Assembly (NCBI GenBank): GCA_003116975.1
Contig: BGKB01000251.1
Span: 1-62,797, forward strand
Length of the DNA: 62,797 bases
Direction: 5' to 3'
Origin: Aurantiochytrium sp. KH105
Lineage: Eukaryota; Sar; Bigyra; Thraustochytrida; Thraustochytriidae
The notes under the pieces were generated by a model. It was not told where the DNA came from and searched no databases. It worked only from the letters and a program-made list of their open reading frames with translations. The number at the start of each line of letters is the position of its first letter. The first letter of the stretch is position 1. This document shows, piece by piece, positions 9,405 through 19,483 of this stretch. The position numbers and the translations under genes are program-made.

Positions 9405-10928
9405 ATGATCGCGGACCCGACCATGGCCGGGCGCGGACGGAGGGCGCTGGCCGTGGCCGTGGCCTTCGTGCTGGCGTGCTTTATGATGACCATGATGTCG
9501 CACGGGCAGCGAGACGCGGCGATCGTCGTCACGTACCTGGTGTCCGGGGAGCAGATGGAGGAGGCCAAGGACCGCGCCGAGTTTGACAAGACAGTCGTCG
9601 ATAGCGGCAAGACAGACGTCGATAGCGGCGAGTACGAAGACACAGAAACAAACGACGGCAACGACGAGGACGTCTGGACTCCCGAGGAGCCGACAGAGAT
9701 GAATTCGGGGTCCTCCTCGGGATCCTCGTCTTCATCGTCGCCCGACGGATACGCTGTAAGCTCTTCAGGATCATTGCGTTCGAAAGCGGCGGACGGAGCA
9801 GCACCCACGGCACAGACGAGCGTCCTCGACACGGCAAGTCTGGCAGCGACAATCAAAACAAACAAGATTCACCAACATGAGCCGCTGAAGAAAAATGCTG
9901 GCAAATTCGGACTGGGAGACCTGGGACGATTCTTTGATAAAGAGAGCGTCAAGAGAAACTGGGTTCGAGCCAAGGCAGACACCAAGGCTCTTGCGGTCGA
10001 GGACGCCGAATTCGATCTTTTCAAGAGCACAGGCCCGCGCAACCTTGCCTTTATCAAACTGCACAAGACCGGGAGCACAAGCGTAGCTGCTTCGCTCTTG
10101 CGCGTCTCCCGCGAATACAATAAGAAAGTCCTCATGGGACGAAACTGCAACGCTGGCGAAGCCTATGAGATGTTTTTCTTGCACGCACCGCGATCGAAAT
10201 GGATGGAAAAGTGTCTACCAGACACCATGTTTGTCTCGGTGTTGCGCGAGCCGGCCGGTCGCTTCGTTTCGCTACACACGTGGATGACCAACCGCAACTA
10301 CTTTATCACTCTTCCAGATCGGCAATGCGACTACAGTGGGCCGAATCCGGACCCCAAGCCGATCAAGAAGGGCCCGTACAAGTGCCGCGACGATGCGGCT
10401 CGTCATGAGTATGTGCGTGACAAGTTTGTCGCGTACTTGGACAGCATGTCGCCCAGCGCCCGGCCTTGCGAGCCCTGCACGTGGCTCAATCCGCCGGAAG
10501 AGGTTCCGCGTCCGGCGTCGCCTGCGGCTGTTGTGAAGCGGGCCGAGGAGCGTTTTTCGCTTCTCGGTGTAACCAAGCACATGGATGCCTTCTTGTTACT
10601 TTTGGCGTTGCGTTTCGACTGGTCGGTCGAAGCGATCTTGTACGAGAAGTGCAAGCAGCAGCACAAGGCGGGAATTCGTGCGAGCGACTTTGACAATGAC
10701 CCTGTGGTCAAGGACAAGCTGGAGGCGGTGACGTCTCGGGAGCGACAAGTCTACGATCCCATCGAGGCTCGCTTCGAGGCGTACCTGGCACGTCTTGGGC
10801 CTGGTTTTCACGATCTTCTCGCTGATTTTAAGCGCGGCCTTCAAAAGTACCACACGGAGCTCAAGAGCTCGCGCGGGACGAACCAGGATCGCTGGATTAG
10901 CGCGAGCTCAAAGAGCATGTATTGCTAA
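9405..10928 (+). CDS. Type II membrane sulfotransferase (carbohydrate type)
   Basis: 507 aa from the ATG at 9405; a second in-frame ATG at 9423 is also possible. A short cytosolic N-terminus is followed by one transmembrane anchor (residues 14-31), an acidic Ser-rich stem (about 55-130) and a lumenal catalytic domain. The 5'-phosphosulfate loop KLHKTGSTSV is at 218-227 and the 3'-phosphate motif REPAGRFVS at 281-289, both fitting the galactose-3-O-sulfotransferase-like families that use PAPS. This predicts a Golgi enzyme sulfating glycans or glycolipids; the acceptor cannot be told. Sulfated extracellular galactans are typical of thraustochytrid walls, which would fit (inference). Confidence 0.82.
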   Translation: MIADPTMAGRGRRALAVAVAFVLACFMMTMMSHGQRDAAIVVTYLVSGEQMEEAKDRAEFDKTVVDSGKTDVDSGEYEDTETNDGNDEDVWTPEEPTEMNSGSSSGSSSSSSPDGYAVSSSGSLRSKAADGAAPTAQTSVLDTASLAATIKTNKIHQHEPLKKNAGKFGLGDLGRFFDKESVKRNWVRAKADTKALAVEDAEFDLFKSTGPRNLAFIKLHKTGSTSVAASLLRVSREYNKKVLMGRNCNAGEAYEMFFLHAPRSKWMEKCLPDTMFVSVLREPAGRFVSLHTWMTNRNYFITLPDRQCDYSGPNPDPKPIKKGPYKCRDDAARHEYVRDKFVAYLDSMSPSARPCEPCTWLNPPEEVPRPASPAAVVKRAEERFSLLGVTKHMDAFLLLLALRFDWSVEAILYEKCKQQHKAGIRASDFDNDPVVKDKLEAVTSRERQVYDPIEARFEAYLARLGPGFHDLLADFKRGLQKYHTELKSSRGTNQDRWISASSKSMYC

Positions 10929-10946
10929 TTGAGCTTGTCTTCTGTG

Positions 10947-11010
10947 CGTGCAAGTTTGCGTGGCGTGCAAGTTTGCGTGGCGTGCAAGTTTGCGTGGGGT
11001 GCAAGTTTGC
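10947..11010. repeat. 17-bp minisatellite, about 3.8 copies
   Basis: Three identical units of CGTGCAAGTTTGCGTGG (10947-10963, 10964-10980, 10981-10997) and a partly diverged fourth, starting 18 bp after the sulfotransferase stop codon. Confidence 0.9.
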
Positions 11011-11084
11011 AAGCTCTCGTTCAAGTTTGGAATTAATTGCCTTTGCGTGCAGGCAAAAACGCAAGCTACAGCAAGCGATAGCAA

Positions 11085-11124
11085 GCTAGCCATGGCTATA
11101 GCAATGGCAATAGCTATGGCTAGC
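11085..11124. repeat. Imperfect inverted repeat (hairpin)
   Basis: Two 18-nt arms with 16 of 18 pairings around an AATG loop (arm one GCTAGCCATGGCTATAGC). Could fold in the 3' flank of the sulfotransferase transcript or be a chance product of the local AGC/ATAGC repeats. Confidence 0.6.
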
Positions 11125-11578
11125 GTGCAAGCGTATATGCATGTGTATGTGAGTGTGCACGTTTTCGCAGACTGACATGGTTGATTGCTGTGTGTCTGTC
11201 TGTGTGTGTTTGTGCTTGTCTGCCACGTTTTGATGAACGAACAATACAAACCCGCCTTCGCACATTTCCTTTGAAGCGATCGGTGGGTTGGTTGGTTCGC
11301 TGGCTAGCTGCCACTGGCTGGCTAGCAAGCTGTCACTGGTTGGCTGGTGTATTGCTCATTTTGCGGCCGCCGCTGCCACCGGTGTCGATGTCGCCACTCG
11401 CCTCACGTCGATCACCAACCAGCACACCGACCCATCACTATGTTTTACTAGCCCGGGCTGCCGCCCACTTCACATAAAAAGATAAGGAAGCCAAAGAAAA
11501 ACCAACCTGCCCCATGATCGTGACCCGAGTCCACCGCGAGCCCTCGTTCGCGCCAGACTTGCCAGGCCCGCTGCTGCA

Positions 11579-11579
<1 letters not shown>

Positions 11580-11654
<75 letters not shown>
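11580..11654. repeat. CTG trinucleotide repeat, 25 units
   Basis: Uninterrupted CTG run in apparently noncoding DNA, followed by CTT/TTC-rich variants. The longest triplet array in the window. Confidence 0.9.
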
Positions 11655-11657
<3 letters not shown>

Positions 11658-12234
11658 CTGCTTCTGCTTCTTCTTCCGCGCCTGCGCCTGCGCCGCCGCT
11701 GCTCACGGTGCGCTCCCCTGCCGCTCTCACTGTCAATGAGGCAGATCCACATAGGCCCTACCTCCTCTGCCGTCCGCACGCGACAGCGAGGAAAGTGATT
11801 CTTCTTCCCTCCGCGAAACTGCGCGTGCTCCGCACCGCTCTCGCGTCCCTGCTCCCTCGTCCCAGCTGGCAGCCTCAGCCTGCTGGCCGCGGTTGGCCGC
11901 TACCATCTGGCCCATGTGCGCGATAAGTCGCCGACAACTGGGCATCCATCCACGCCGTGCATGCACGCACGACTGGCAGCGGCAGCCCACGGCGGCGTGC
12001 CAGACGCTACGACTTCACCCGCGCGCGCATCACCCCTTGCTTGCTTGCTCGCTCGCCCGCTTGCTCTTGCTCGCATGCTTGCTTGCGAGGCCGCGTCGCT
12101 CCTCCGCGCAGTCGGTCGGTCTGTCTGCCTGTCTCTGAGTCTAGGAACGGAAACCCTAGCCCTGCGCGCCCTCTTCTTCCCCGGGCCGCGCCGGCCGCAC
12201 CTCGAGGCGCGCCATTTCAGGCTCCGGGAATCCG

Positions 12235-12325
12235 AAGAAAGAAGGGGAAGGGAAAGAAAGAAGAAGGGAAGAAGGAAAGAAAGAAAGAAAGAAAGAAAGA
12301 GTGGAAAGAAAAGAAAAGAGCGTCA
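12235..12325. repeat. GAAA/GGAA purine tract
   Basis: Strand-asymmetric purine-rich tract with a core of tandem GAAA units in the spacer before the mitochondrial carrier gene. Confidence 0.8.
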
Positions 12326-13121
12326 CGGCGGCGTCATGGAGCGAGGCGGCGCAGTGATGACGCACGAGTGCCGAGACGGGACGAGCGCGCCGCCCGCGAG
12401 GCCTGCGAGGACTTGTCCTCCGTCCTGGCTCCCTCGGCGTCCTCGCTCCCTCGGCGTCCTCGCTCGTCGTGGCCTGCGAGCGAGGCCTCTCCGACGGTCA
12501 GCCAGCCTGCTTGCAGCCAGCTGCAGCGGCCCCTGCGCGCCCGAAGCGCGAGGCCGTGCCCGAAGCCAAGCACGTGCAGGAACGGCGGAGTCGCAGGTGC
12601 GCCCACACGCCTCTGTATCCGCGCAACAGCAACCATGGCAAGCAGCGCCGGGACGCGACCGCCGGAAACGCTCGCGCAGCAGCACGGGGTCATGGCGTGG
12701 CATGGCATGGCTCGGCATGGCATCAGCGCGAGGTGACGAGGGAGGGAGGGGCGGAGCGCCGCGTGGCAGCGCTGGTTGCGGTGCGTGCGTGCGTGCGTCT
12801 GAGCGCGGCGCGCGAGGGCCGGGGAGAATGAGAAGGGGTGGTTGTTTCATCCATTCTTTCGGTGGCGGACTTTCTTTTCCTGTGTCCTCTTCTTTCCTTG
12901 TTTCTGTTCCCTGCTTTCTTCCTGGCACCGCCGGCTCCTGGTTTCTTTCTTCCTGCTGGTGTTCTTGGACACGCACGCGCAGGTGCACGGCGCCAGGAGG
13001 TAGAGGCAGAGCGGCCAACGTGCAGGCGAGCGTGCGTGCAAGAGCTGCGTGCAAGCTTTGCTTTGCAGACCGCAGACCGGAAAAGAAGCAGAGAAAGCAA
13101 AAGACAAGCCAGCCTCGTCCC

Positions 13122-13246
13122 CGATCGATCGATCGATCGATCGCTGCGGCAGAACTGTAACGCCATCGGCGCCAGCTTTGCTAGAAGCCAGCGAGTCGAG
13201 CAAAGCAAAGCAAAGCAAAGCAAGGCAAGCAAGCAAGCAAGCAAGC
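13122..13246. repeat. GATC run and AAGC runs near carrier start
   Basis: CGAT units at 13122-13143, then AAAGC and AAGC tandem runs at about 13199-13246, ending 29 bp before the start codon of the carrier gene, so probably inside its 5' UTR. Confidence 0.8.
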
Positions 13247-13274
13247 TCACGGCAAAGCACAAGGGAAGAAGAAG

Positions 13275-14228
13275 ATGGTGTCCACGGAGCTTAACACCGT
13301 GCTGCGCAGGAATGCCAGCAACTCGGCAGTGGCGGCCCGCGCCGTGCAGAAAGAGGTACGCCGCGGCGTGGCGACCGTGCGCATCCCGAACGCGACGCGC
13401 GAGAAGATGATTGCGCCCATGTCCGGCTTCGCGTCCGCAGCCATTGAGATCACCGCGCTCTGGCCCGCAGAGTACGCCAAGACGGCTCTCCAGCTCAACA
13501 AGGACAACAAGGACTTTCGCATCCTCGCGCACATCAAGGAGCGGGGCTTCGGCATCTACCGCGGCTTGGCGCCGCTGCTGATCGGAGCACCCATCCAGGG
13601 CCTGCTGCGCTTCTCGACCCTCGACTACTTCAACCGCACGCTCGCGGACCCCGCCACCGGCCGCATCTCCCTTGCATCAGGTCTCCTGGCCGGCATTGGC
13701 GCCGGCATTCTCGAGTCGCTCCTGGTCGTCACCCCAATGGAGACGGTCAAGACCCAGCTCATCCACGCCAACAAGGGACTCGTCGAGGGTACCAAGTTCA
13801 TCGTGCAGACTCAGGGCATTAGCGGCATGTACAAGGGCTGCGGTGCCACCATTGCCAAGTCTGCAAGCAACCAGGCTCTCCGCTTTGTCATCTTCAACAC
13901 CTACAAGAACTTTATGCTCGAGAACCCAAGCGAGCAAAAGCTCACTGCTGGCCAAGCCCTGGTCGGCGGCATGCTCGCCGGTGCCCTCGGCGCTCTCGGC
14001 AACACCCCCATCGACACGATCAAGTCGCGCTGCCAGGGGCTCGACGCGCACCGCTACCGTAACATGTGGCACTGCGGCGTCACCATGGTCAAGGAGGAGG
14101 GCCCTCTCAGCCTCTACAAGGGTCTCGTTCCCCGCTTGGCCCGCACCCTCCCTGGACAGGGCATTATCTTTTGCTCGTACGAGGTTATTAGCTCCTCGCT
14201 TCGCAATGTCATGCTCGATGACGCATAA
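13275..14228 (+). CDS. Mitochondrial tricarboxylate (citrate) carrier, SLC25A1-like
   Basis: 317 aa, intronless, ATG at 13275. Three repeats of the mitochondrial carrier family each carry the signature P-x-D/E-x-x-K: PAEYAKT (residue 64), PMETVKT (154) and PIDTIKS (245). Features specific to the citrate carrier group are present: SNQALRF in repeat two, GNTPIDTIKSRCQGLDAH in repeat three, and the Glu-Tyr of the first signature. The expected role is exchange of citrate or isocitrate for malate across the inner mitochondrial membrane, feeding cytosolic acetyl-CoA for lipid synthesis, an important flux in oil-rich protists. Length fits the family; a basic 45-residue N-terminal extension is present. 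Confidence 0.9.
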   Translation: MVSTELNTVLRRNASNSAVAARAVQKEVRRGVATVRIPNATREKMIAPMSGFASAAIEITALWPAEYAKTALQLNKDNKDFRILAHIKERGFGIYRGLAPLLIGAPIQGLLRFSTLDYFNRTLADPATGRISLASGLLAGIGAGILESLLVVTPMETVKTQLIHANKGLVEGTKFIVQTQGISGMYKGCGATIAKSASNQALRFVIFNTYKNFMLENPSEQKLTAGQALVGGMLAGALGALGNTPIDTIKSRCQGLDAHRYRNMWHCGVTMVKEEGPLSLYKGLVPRLARTLPGQGIIFCSYEVISSSLRNVMLDDA

Positions 14229-15519
14229 ATGTAGATGCTAGCCAGCTAGAAACACACTCCCCCCTTCCTGTACAAAATACTACCGTTTGGCCAAATATGC
14301 GCCTGCCTCTGCCTCCCGCACAGGTTCGCTGACGCCAAAATAGATGCAAAAACCCCTTTCAAAACCCAATCAAATCTTCCACTCTGTTTCCATGTTATTG
14401 ACTCCAAAACAGCCTGGGCTTTCAACACAACACAACACAAAGAGGAACTTGCATCAACTTTGCACCGACAGGGACAAGGACATCCACCACTCGTACTTTG
14501 GTTCTTCCCAGGAAATCTTCTTTGCTTGATCTCTCTTTCACAATCCAAACCACACTCTACAAAAATGCACAAGCGCCGAGACTTCTCGCTCTTTCGTTGC
14601 TGCTGATGTAATACCACATGGACACGGAAGCGGACGCGTCGCGGAGCCAACCAACCAGTCGGCCAACCAACTGCAGGGAATAAATAAACAACGAAACACA
14701 AAGCAAACGGACTCCTTTCTCCCTTTCCCCCTTACTTGCATGCAAGCCTTCATGTCTTCCCCATCATCGGCACAAAGTATACGCCGTCAAAGACCACTCT
14801 CGGCAAGCAGGCAAGCACAAGCCTACATTTAGTTTTTTCCCTCTCCCCCCTGTCTTCGCCCTGGGGCACCACTGCGCGTCCGTCCAGAGGGGACTCCCCA
14901 GTGGTCCCCCTCCGCCGGTCGCCCACCGTTTCGCCCGTTTCGTCCGTTTCGCTCGTTCCGTTCCGTTGCGTTTCTTTCTTTCCTCGAGTTCTTCTTCTTC
15001 TTTTCTTTCTCTCTCTCTCTCTCCCGGAAAATGTTCTCCGTGCTTTCCCGCCTTGGCCAACGAGCAAAAGCAGGGCCGAGGAAAAAACGCGAGCGCAATG
15101 CAATTTTTAAAAAATGAACAATGCGAATGAGAAACAGAACGATCGCGAGTTTGAATCAAAAATAAAAAGCAGCTGGATAGGTAGATAGATAGAGCAGGCG
15201 AGGCGCAGAAACAGAGAGAGAGTAATAAGGAGAGGAGCGCGAGTCCCGGCCGCGCGAGTCTAGTCGCCCAACCCCGCCCGCACGCACGCGCACCCTCGCC
15301 CGCACGCACGCACGCACGCACGCGCGCACGCCCGTCGCCCGCACGCCCCGCGCGTCGCACGCCCCGCGCGTGGTCGCACGCAGACAGGCGGCAGGCAGGC
15401 CTGGCAGGCGCAGGCAGACCCGGCAACGGCGCGGTGCGAGCGACGCGTGAAACGAACGCGCAGCCGAGCAGCAGCAAGAGCAGCAAGAGCAGCAGCAGCA
15501 GCAGCTGAGCGAAGGGAAA
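14229..15519. other. 1.3-kb spacer
   Basis: AT-richer 3' flank of the carrier gene, then CT-rich tracts (about 14980-15030), CGCA runs (about 15285-15330) and CAG/GCA repeats just before the next start codon. No gene seen. Confidence 0.55.
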
Positions 15520-16230
15520 ATGGCCACCAAGGAGGCCGCTGCCAAGACGCCCTCGAAGGCCGCCCCCCGCGACGCGTCCCCGGCGGCGACGCGCTCTCGC
15601 TCCAAGACCAAGACGCCGGCCAAGGCCTCTCGCTCCAAGTCCGCGACCGCCCGGACCCCGCGCACCGCCCGCAAGACAAAGAAGGAGGACAAGGCCGCCA
15701 GCAGCGACGCGTCCGAGCCCGCCACCGACGATGAGGGCCTCGCTCTGAAGAAAGTCAACGTCAAAAAGGTCGCCAAGACCGTGGCGGAAAAGGTCAAGGT
15801 CGCCGCCGCCGAGGTCAGCTTGTCGGGGAACAAGGATGATACCGCCACCAAACTCATTCTCCGCATCACCTACGTCTTCCTACTCGTTGCTGGTGTTCTC
15901 CTCATCATGTTCCCCAAAAAGGTGGAGGAAACAAAGAGCTTCGGCGCCAACAAAGAGGCTTTTGAGACCTCACTCGTCCGAGCACTCGGTCTCGTCGTGG
16001 TGTGCCTTGCGCTGCAGTTCATTGCTGCCGCGCAAGGCGTTGCTACGGACCAAAAGCACTCGCTCCAGTATGGCATGTTCTGCTGGTTGGGATTGGCTGC
16101 CGTCGCCATCGTCTTCATGGACGAAGGCAAGGTTAAGGATGACCCTGAAGCCAAGAAGGAGACGCAAATGCTCGTCGCTTTCAGTGCCATCATGCTCGCA
16201 TGCTCTCTCTGGGCCTGCTACTTTAGCTAG
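15520..16230 (+). CDS. Unknown four-helix membrane protein with basic N-terminal tail
   Basis: 236 aa, intronless. Residues 1-100 are rich in Lys, Ala, Ser, Thr and Pro (SKTKTPAKASRSK-type, histone H1-like composition), presumably disordered. Four hydrophobic helices follow at about 112-131, 152-171, 183-200 and 216-235, joined by short charged loops (FPKKVEETKS; DEGKVKDDPE). No signal peptide. No family recognised. The basic tail could contact nucleic acid or acidic lipids, as in some inner nuclear envelope proteins; that is a guess from composition only. Confidence 0.7.
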   Translation: MATKEAAAKTPSKAAPRDASPAATRSRSKTKTPAKASRSKSATARTPRTARKTKKEDKAASSDASEPATDDEGLALKKVNVKKVAKTVAEKVKVAAAEVSLSGNKDDTATKLILRITYVFLLVAGVLLIMFPKKVEETKSFGANKEAFETSLVRALGLVVVCLALQFIAAAQGVATDQKHSLQYGMFCWLGLAAVAIVFMDEGKVKDDPEAKKETQMLVAFSAIMLACSLWACYFS

Positions 16231-17152
16231 ATCTCAGACTTGCGTCAACGCTGCGCTTCCTTTTCCCCTGCCATCACAAATCAATTCCTCGCCCTCACTA
16301 CTCACAGAGCGTGATGGTGGATGGCCTTTTCCCGTCTTTGACGCATCAGGCTGGCTTGTGAAACCAAAGAGACACCCTTTTGTCCTCGCGACTTGCAGAT
16401 AGACCTTTGTTCACCCGCGGGGGGTGATCTGTGAGTCGTCTAGACATGGCACAACACAATGCATCGCAGCCGCCAACACTGGATTACAATAAAATTTTAA
16501 CAAGATATCTTGACCTCATTTCTGGCTCACTACGTATCTTATTACCTGAAGCGCACGCGCACTCGCAGTCAATGTTGGCCACGACGATGAGATCGAGTCG
16601 AATGACCCAAATCGCTTCCGTCAGCGCGCCCGCCACATTTTTCAAGTACCTCATCGTCGCCATCCCCTGCGCCCGCGAGTAGCTCAAGGCGAGTGCTCTG
16701 AGTAAAGGCATTGGCGGTGCTCATGGCTGTACACGCGGCCGACGTAGCGCACCATGACGTGCTACTGCGAAACTTTGTCATCGACGCCGCCGACCTTGTC
16801 CGCATCATTGACTTCTCTCAGACCAGGACGATTGCCTCGAAAAGGACTACGAAGATTTCGATCGCGTCTTTCGCTACTCAAGAGGGCGCCGCAAAGACTG
16901 AGCAGGCGAACAGTGCAGCAAGACGAAATAATTGGTATGCCATCTTGAGAGTTCATACTTTTTTTTATGCTCAGATGCAGAGCCTTAAAATTGAGAATTG
17001 ATGTTGTAAAAGAAGAAGAAGGAAAGAATTTCTGGAAAAAGTCTTGCCGCGCTTGCGAAAATCAACCAATTCGACCTCGAGCTCACATAGGGGGATCAAA
17101 GGTAACTTGCTTCTTCACCCCATGTCGTCGGTGCTGTTGAATTGCACAAGCT
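16231..17152. other. Spacer holding a kinase relic
   Basis: AT-rich. Contains the decayed kinase fragment at about 16715-16905, otherwise 3' flanks of the two neighbouring converging genes. Confidence 0.55.
16715..16905 (+). pseudogene. Decayed fragment of a kinase-like effector gene
   Basis: Clear DNA and protein similarity to the kinase segment at about 35408-35590: the same MAVHAA start, a catalytic-loop remnant (HHD in place of HRD, followed by LLRN), an IIDF remnant of the metal-binding motif, then a YEDFDRVF stretch that has shifted to another frame. Relative to the 35-kb copy about 25-30 bp are missing between IIDF and EKD. No start, glycine loop or N-terminal domain remains. The catalytic Arg is lost and the frame broken, so this is a dead fragment. 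Confidence 0.75.
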
Positions 17153-19483
17153 TTACTCTTCCGAAATGGCCGAGGGAAATTCAGTCTTGCCTTCCCATGT
17201 CCCCCAAGTTCCAATGGGAAGATACTTGCAGGTAACACGCTGATATTCCTTGTATTTGTCGTAATTGAGAGCGCTCATGTTTTCAGAAAATGTAGAGGAA
17301 ATTGAAAACAGTACTCCAAGCATTAGAACTCCGCATGCAGACCAGTGCAGAAGAGCATCCGGCAACATCTCACCGTTCTGAACGCGCACATTGACAGAAA
17401 ACAAGTAAAAGACAGTCCAGATGGCCTGCTCCGCTGCGTAGTTTGGGTGTCGGCACAACGAGAAAAGCTGCGAGCTAAGAAAGCCTTCTCGCAGCGCAGG
17501 AGGCTTGCATGATTCGCTTAGATCCTCGTATTCGCTTTTGGCCTCCTGGAACTTCTGGTGCTGCTCGTCTGCAATCATTTCCACAACAGTTAGGCCGACC
17601 ATCCAGCAAGAGAGGATGAAATCCCAGCGATTGAGAGGCACGTCTACTCCCTCCTTCGCAGCCACGTACACGGGCAATGCTTGGGCCATCAACAATAGCT
17701 GCCCATATCCTGCGACGCAGACAAGGTCAAAGATGGCAAAGAAAAACGGATAGTGTTCGCTTTGCATCAATTCGCGCACGCGTCTCCAGCGGAGGTTCTC
17801 GCCACTTTTTGAGCTGTATGCTCCTGTACGCATGAGGTGAAGGCACATGCGAACCCCCCAGATACTCACCAAAAATGCCATGAGCAAGGTTCTGGCGTTC
17901 ATCGGGATCGCGCAAACCTCAATGGTCCAGGCATAAACCACCGGCATGAGTCCCCAGAACTTGCCTGATTGCGACAGATTCCTCGTGAGCTCGGCTGAAA
18001 CAAAGCAGACAACAACCATCGCAGCGCAGACGACCAAGCACGTGCGCAATCCATGGTCCGCGCCGCTGTCGCCCAGCTTCAAGTACGCCCAAATCGGGGA
18101 GAAAAGGTCCATCAAATTGTAAATTGGGCTGTCTTCACCATCAAGATGGTGCAGGACGTTGTTCGTATCCACCTCCGTAGAGCTGTCAATCACGCTTTCT
18201 TGACCACCTTGAGCGATGAGGCTTGCTGCGAGAGAAACTTGCGATACCGCCACGCTGATCTGAGCGACCTTCTCATGGAAATGGCCAGCCGAGGCGACCT
18301 CATCGTGCTCATCACTCGCGAATTCACCCGTCTTATTCATTTCGTGCCATGAAGCAATGTCAGCGCTGTCAGCTTCATTTATGGCGAACATGCCCTCGTC
18401 GATCTCCCGATCTGCTTCCATGGTGGTTGCCCCTTCCGCACTTTCAAAGTTGTCTTCTCCGAGACGTTCGAATTCAACACCATTGGTAGAGCTCTTATCG
18501 AACGCGCTGGTCAAGTTCGCCTCTTCCAGCTTCACCTCCATCATGGTCTCAATCTCGGTCGCGTTGACCTGGCCTTCCTCCAAGCCTCCCTCGTGCGAGT
18601 CCTCGGTTGTCGAATCGCCAACTTCACTTTCAGTTCCTGCTTGGTCGAAACTTTCATCAACTTCAGTCTCGCTGATGTTGCCCGCCTTCTCGATTTGGTC
18701 ATCATCTTTGATGTTATCTTTATCTGCAGCCTGGTCGTTGATCTGCTCCTCGACTTGTTCCTCGACCTTGTCCTCGACCTTGTCCTCGACCTTGTCCTCG
18801 ATCATGTCGTCAGTCTGTTCCTCAGCCTGGTCCTTCTGCTCCTCGACTCGGTCTTCAACTTGTTCGTCGACCTGGCTCTCGGTCAGGTTTTTAGCTTGCT
18901 CCTCGCCCTTGTCCTCGACCTTGTTCTCCATCATGTCTTCATTCTGTTCCTCAGACTGATCCTTCTGCTCCTCGACTTGGTCCTCAGCCTGATCCTTCTG
19001 CTCTTCGACTTGGTCCTCAACTTGTTCGTCGACCCTGTCCTCGACCCTGTCCTGGACCTTGTCCTCGACCTTGTCCTCGATCATGTCGTCAGTCTGTTCC
19101 TCAGCCTGGTCCTTCTGCTCCTCGACTTGGTCCTCAACTTGTTCGTCGACCTGGCTCTCGGTCAGGTTTTCAGCTTGCTCCTCGACCTTGTCCTCAATCA
19201 TGCCTTCCGTGTGTGCCCCAATTTGGCCCTCAGCCTGGTCCTTGATCTGCTCCTTGGTCTGCTCCGCGGCTTGTTCTTCGACCTTGCTCTCAACCTGGCC
19301 ATCATCTTCGTCGGTCTCGTTGCTCACCATCCCGCCTGATGTTCCTTCTTGCTCCGAAAGACTTGTGGTAGCAATCTCAGACTTCACTTCTGTGACAGAA
19401 ACCTCGGAAGCCAGAACGGGATGTTCGTGCTCCTCCACAAATTCATTTTTTGCGGTGAGAATGTCCCCGGGCACTTCATCCAT
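17153..19483 (-). CDS. DUF1295 (steroid 5-alpha-reductase-like) membrane protein with acidic repeat N-terminus
   Basis: 776 aa, ATG at 19483. The C-terminal 315 residues (from about LMDLFSPIWAYLKLG) form a multi-helix DUF1295 domain, related to sterol reductases and isoprenylcysteine methyltransferases: ADEQHQKFQEAKSEYE, then LFSLCRHPNYAAEQAIW, then a YKEYQRVT end, the usual NADPH- or cofactor-binding C-terminus. It is a close paralogue of the gene at 21715-22689. The first 460 residues are unlike the paralogue: a Glu/Gln/Asp/Val-rich array of short units such as VEDQVEEQKDQAEEQ, partly made by duplication of a 124-bp block. No signal peptide precedes the array, so it should face the cytosol (inference). 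Substrate unknown. Confidence 0.8.
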   Translation of the reverse strand: MDEVPGDILTAKNEFVEEHEHPVLASEVSVTEVKSEIATTSLSEQEGTSGGMVSNETDEDDGQVESKVEEQAAEQTKEQIKDQAEGQIGAHTEGMIEDKVEEQAENLTESQVDEQVEDQVEEQKDQAEEQTDDMIEDKVEDKVQDRVEDRVDEQVEDQVEEQKDQAEDQVEEQKDQSEEQNEDMMENKVEDKGEEQAKNLTESQVDEQVEDRVEEQKDQAEEQTDDMIEDKVEDKVEDKVEEQVEEQINDQAADKDNIKDDDQIEKAGNISETEVDESFDQAGTESEVGDSTTEDSHEGGLEEGQVNATEIETMMEVKLEEANLTSAFDKSSTNGVEFERLGEDNFESAEGATTMEADREIDEGMFAINEADSADIASWHEMNKTGEFASDEHDEVASAGHFHEKVAQISVAVSQVSLAASLIAQGGQESVIDSSTEVDTNNVLHHLDGEDSPIYNLMDLFSPIWAYLKLGDSGADHGLRTCLVVCAAMVVVCFVSAELTRNLSQSGKFWGLMPVVYAWTIEVCAIPMNARTLLMAFLVSIWGVRMCLHLMRTGAYSSKSGENLRWRRVRELMQSEHYPFFFAIFDLVCVAGYGQLLLMAQALPVYVAAKEGVDVPLNRWDFILSCWMVGLTVVEMIADEQHQKFQEAKSEYEDLSESCKPPALREGFLSSQLFSLCRHPNYAAEQAIWTVFYLFSVNVRVQNGEMLPDALLHWSACGVLMLGVLFSISSTFSENMSALNYDKYKEYQRVTCKYLPIGTWGTWEGKTEFPSAISEE
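18782..19184. repeat. 124-bp internal duplication in acidic repeat region
   Basis: 18782-18905 and 19061-19184 are nearly identical (a few mismatches), offset by 279 bp, i.e. 93 codons, so the duplication kept the frame. The DNA between and around them consists of shorter degenerate units of the same type. Confidence 0.85.

Larger units (their letters stand above)
10929..13274. other. 2.3-kb repeat-rich spacer
   Basis: No gene supported. Holds a 17-bp minisatellite, an imperfect hairpin, 25 CTG units, a long GAAA-rich tract, a GATC run and AAGC runs just before the carrier gene. Long frames here are by-products of repeats and high GC. Confidence 0.6.

Noticed and set aside
11916..13160. 414-codon plus-strand frame and a 243-codon minus-strand frame
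   Set aside because: Driven by GAAA, CTCG and AGC repeats; composition follows the repeats and no domain is seen.
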